From: Rhizobium sp. BK313
Lineage (GTDB): Bacteria > Pseudomonadota > Alphaproteobacteria > Rhizobiales > Rhizobiaceae
NCBI RefSeq assembly: GCF_014193655.1
Contig: NZ_JACHZQ010000002.1
Span: 186,001-250,000, forward strand
DNA: 64,000 bases
Direction: 5' to 3'
Positions within the stretch are counted from its first letter, which is position 1. The number at the start of each line of letters is the position of its first letter. Below the pieces are notes generated by a model. It saw nothing but the letters and a program-made list of their open reading frames with translations, was not told the DNA's origin and made no database searches. This document shows positions 63,656 to 64,000 of this stretch, piece after piece. A program made the translations under genes and the position numbers.

Positions 63656-64000
63656 GAGCGTGGGGTCCAATATATGCCTATCAGCGATAACTCAGCTATA
63701 GCCCTCGCCGGTGTGATCGTGAATGCATTTTCGGTTTGCCGAGGCGTTTTGTCGGTGCGGCAATCCGGTCGGCTCCACCAAAATGGGTAGAACAATTACT
63801 CCATTTGGCCGATTGAGATAACCTGCGCTGGCACTAAGCTTAATGACAATTAAGGGATGCTGAATCCGATGCCGCCGGGCCGCGGTCAAGTCGCAGCGGG
63901 AGGAGTGTAACGCTACGCGATCTACGGGCTACTGAAGTCGGAACGGCGAATTCTTACGTTCCAAGCACCCGAGCAGAGTTTTCCGCATTCTTGACGTGCG
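63656..64000. other. right-end region without a recognisable gene
   Basis: About 345 bases. Short open frames lack ribosome sites or family resemblance. It contains the presumed pepT promoter. Confidence 0.4.

Overview
The window looks like a piece of a Rhizobium-group (Alphaproteobacteria) replicon, most likely an accessory plasmid or chromid. The reasons are a RepA/RepB partition pair with two perfect parS palindromes (2.5-4.9 kb), an intergenic repeat of the kind common in Rhizobium, high GC content, and a gene load dominated by ABC/MFS uptake, small catabolic cassettes and LacI/GntR/MarR regulators. No rRNA, tRNA, CRISPR array or intact insertion sequence was seen. One insertion-sequence remnant (IS630 type) lies near 32.3 kb.

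Layout. 1-2.4 kb: the 5' part of a B12-binding radical SAM gene, a small secreted protein and a small membrane protein. 2.5-4.9 kb: repA-repB with tandem parS, and no repC behind them. 5.2-12.8 kb: an envelope and peroxide stress block. It holds a Tat-exported epoxide-hydrolase-like enzyme, an OmpR-type two-component system, DipZ (CcdA plus thioredoxin), a periplasmic MsrA, Ohr and OhrR. The three effector transcription units share a 23-bp upstream element. 13-17.2 kb: a cytosolic HtrA-like protease, a luciferase-like oxidoreductase, an Old Yellow Enzyme and an ICMT-type methyltransferase. 17.3-25.4 kb: a LacI-controlled glycoside locus with a sugar ABC transporter and a GH116 glycosidase. 25.5-31.5 kb: two MFS carriers, an FAD-linked 2-hydroxyacid dehydrogenase and a FadR-type regulator. 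31.7-34.5 kb: DUF1801, the IS630 remnant, a glycosyltransferase-like gene and an EthD-like gene.

34.5-41.1 kb (minus strand) carries a peptide/opine-type ABC transporter with fused ATPases and an FMN-dependent 2-hydroxyacid oxidase. The divergent 41.5-47.6 kb cluster carries a SRPBCC-like protein, an acyl-CoA ligase, a second Ohr, a thiolase-like protein without the nucleophilic Cys, a DUF35 protein fused to an SDR-like domain, a MarR-type regulator and a racemase-fold protein lacking both catalytic Cys. AT-rich operator-like sites recur in front of its units and again at 59.9 kb. This is the best candidate here for an undescribed pathway. I infer import and CoA activation of an organic acid followed by retro-aldol cleavage.

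47.7-50.4 kb: lipoproteins, including a 39-residue one, an L,D-transpeptidase and an SDR. 50.5-58.7 kb: an acid-resistance-type block with an HlyD-type protein, aspartate 4-decarboxylase, an aspartate:alanine exchanger and an Orn/Lys/Arg decarboxylase. 58.9-63.7 kb: a quinone-oxidoreductase-like enzyme, a GntR regulator with a RutA-like monooxygenase and RutF-like flavin reductase, and peptidase T. All functions come from reading translated sequence and motifs. No database search was possible.
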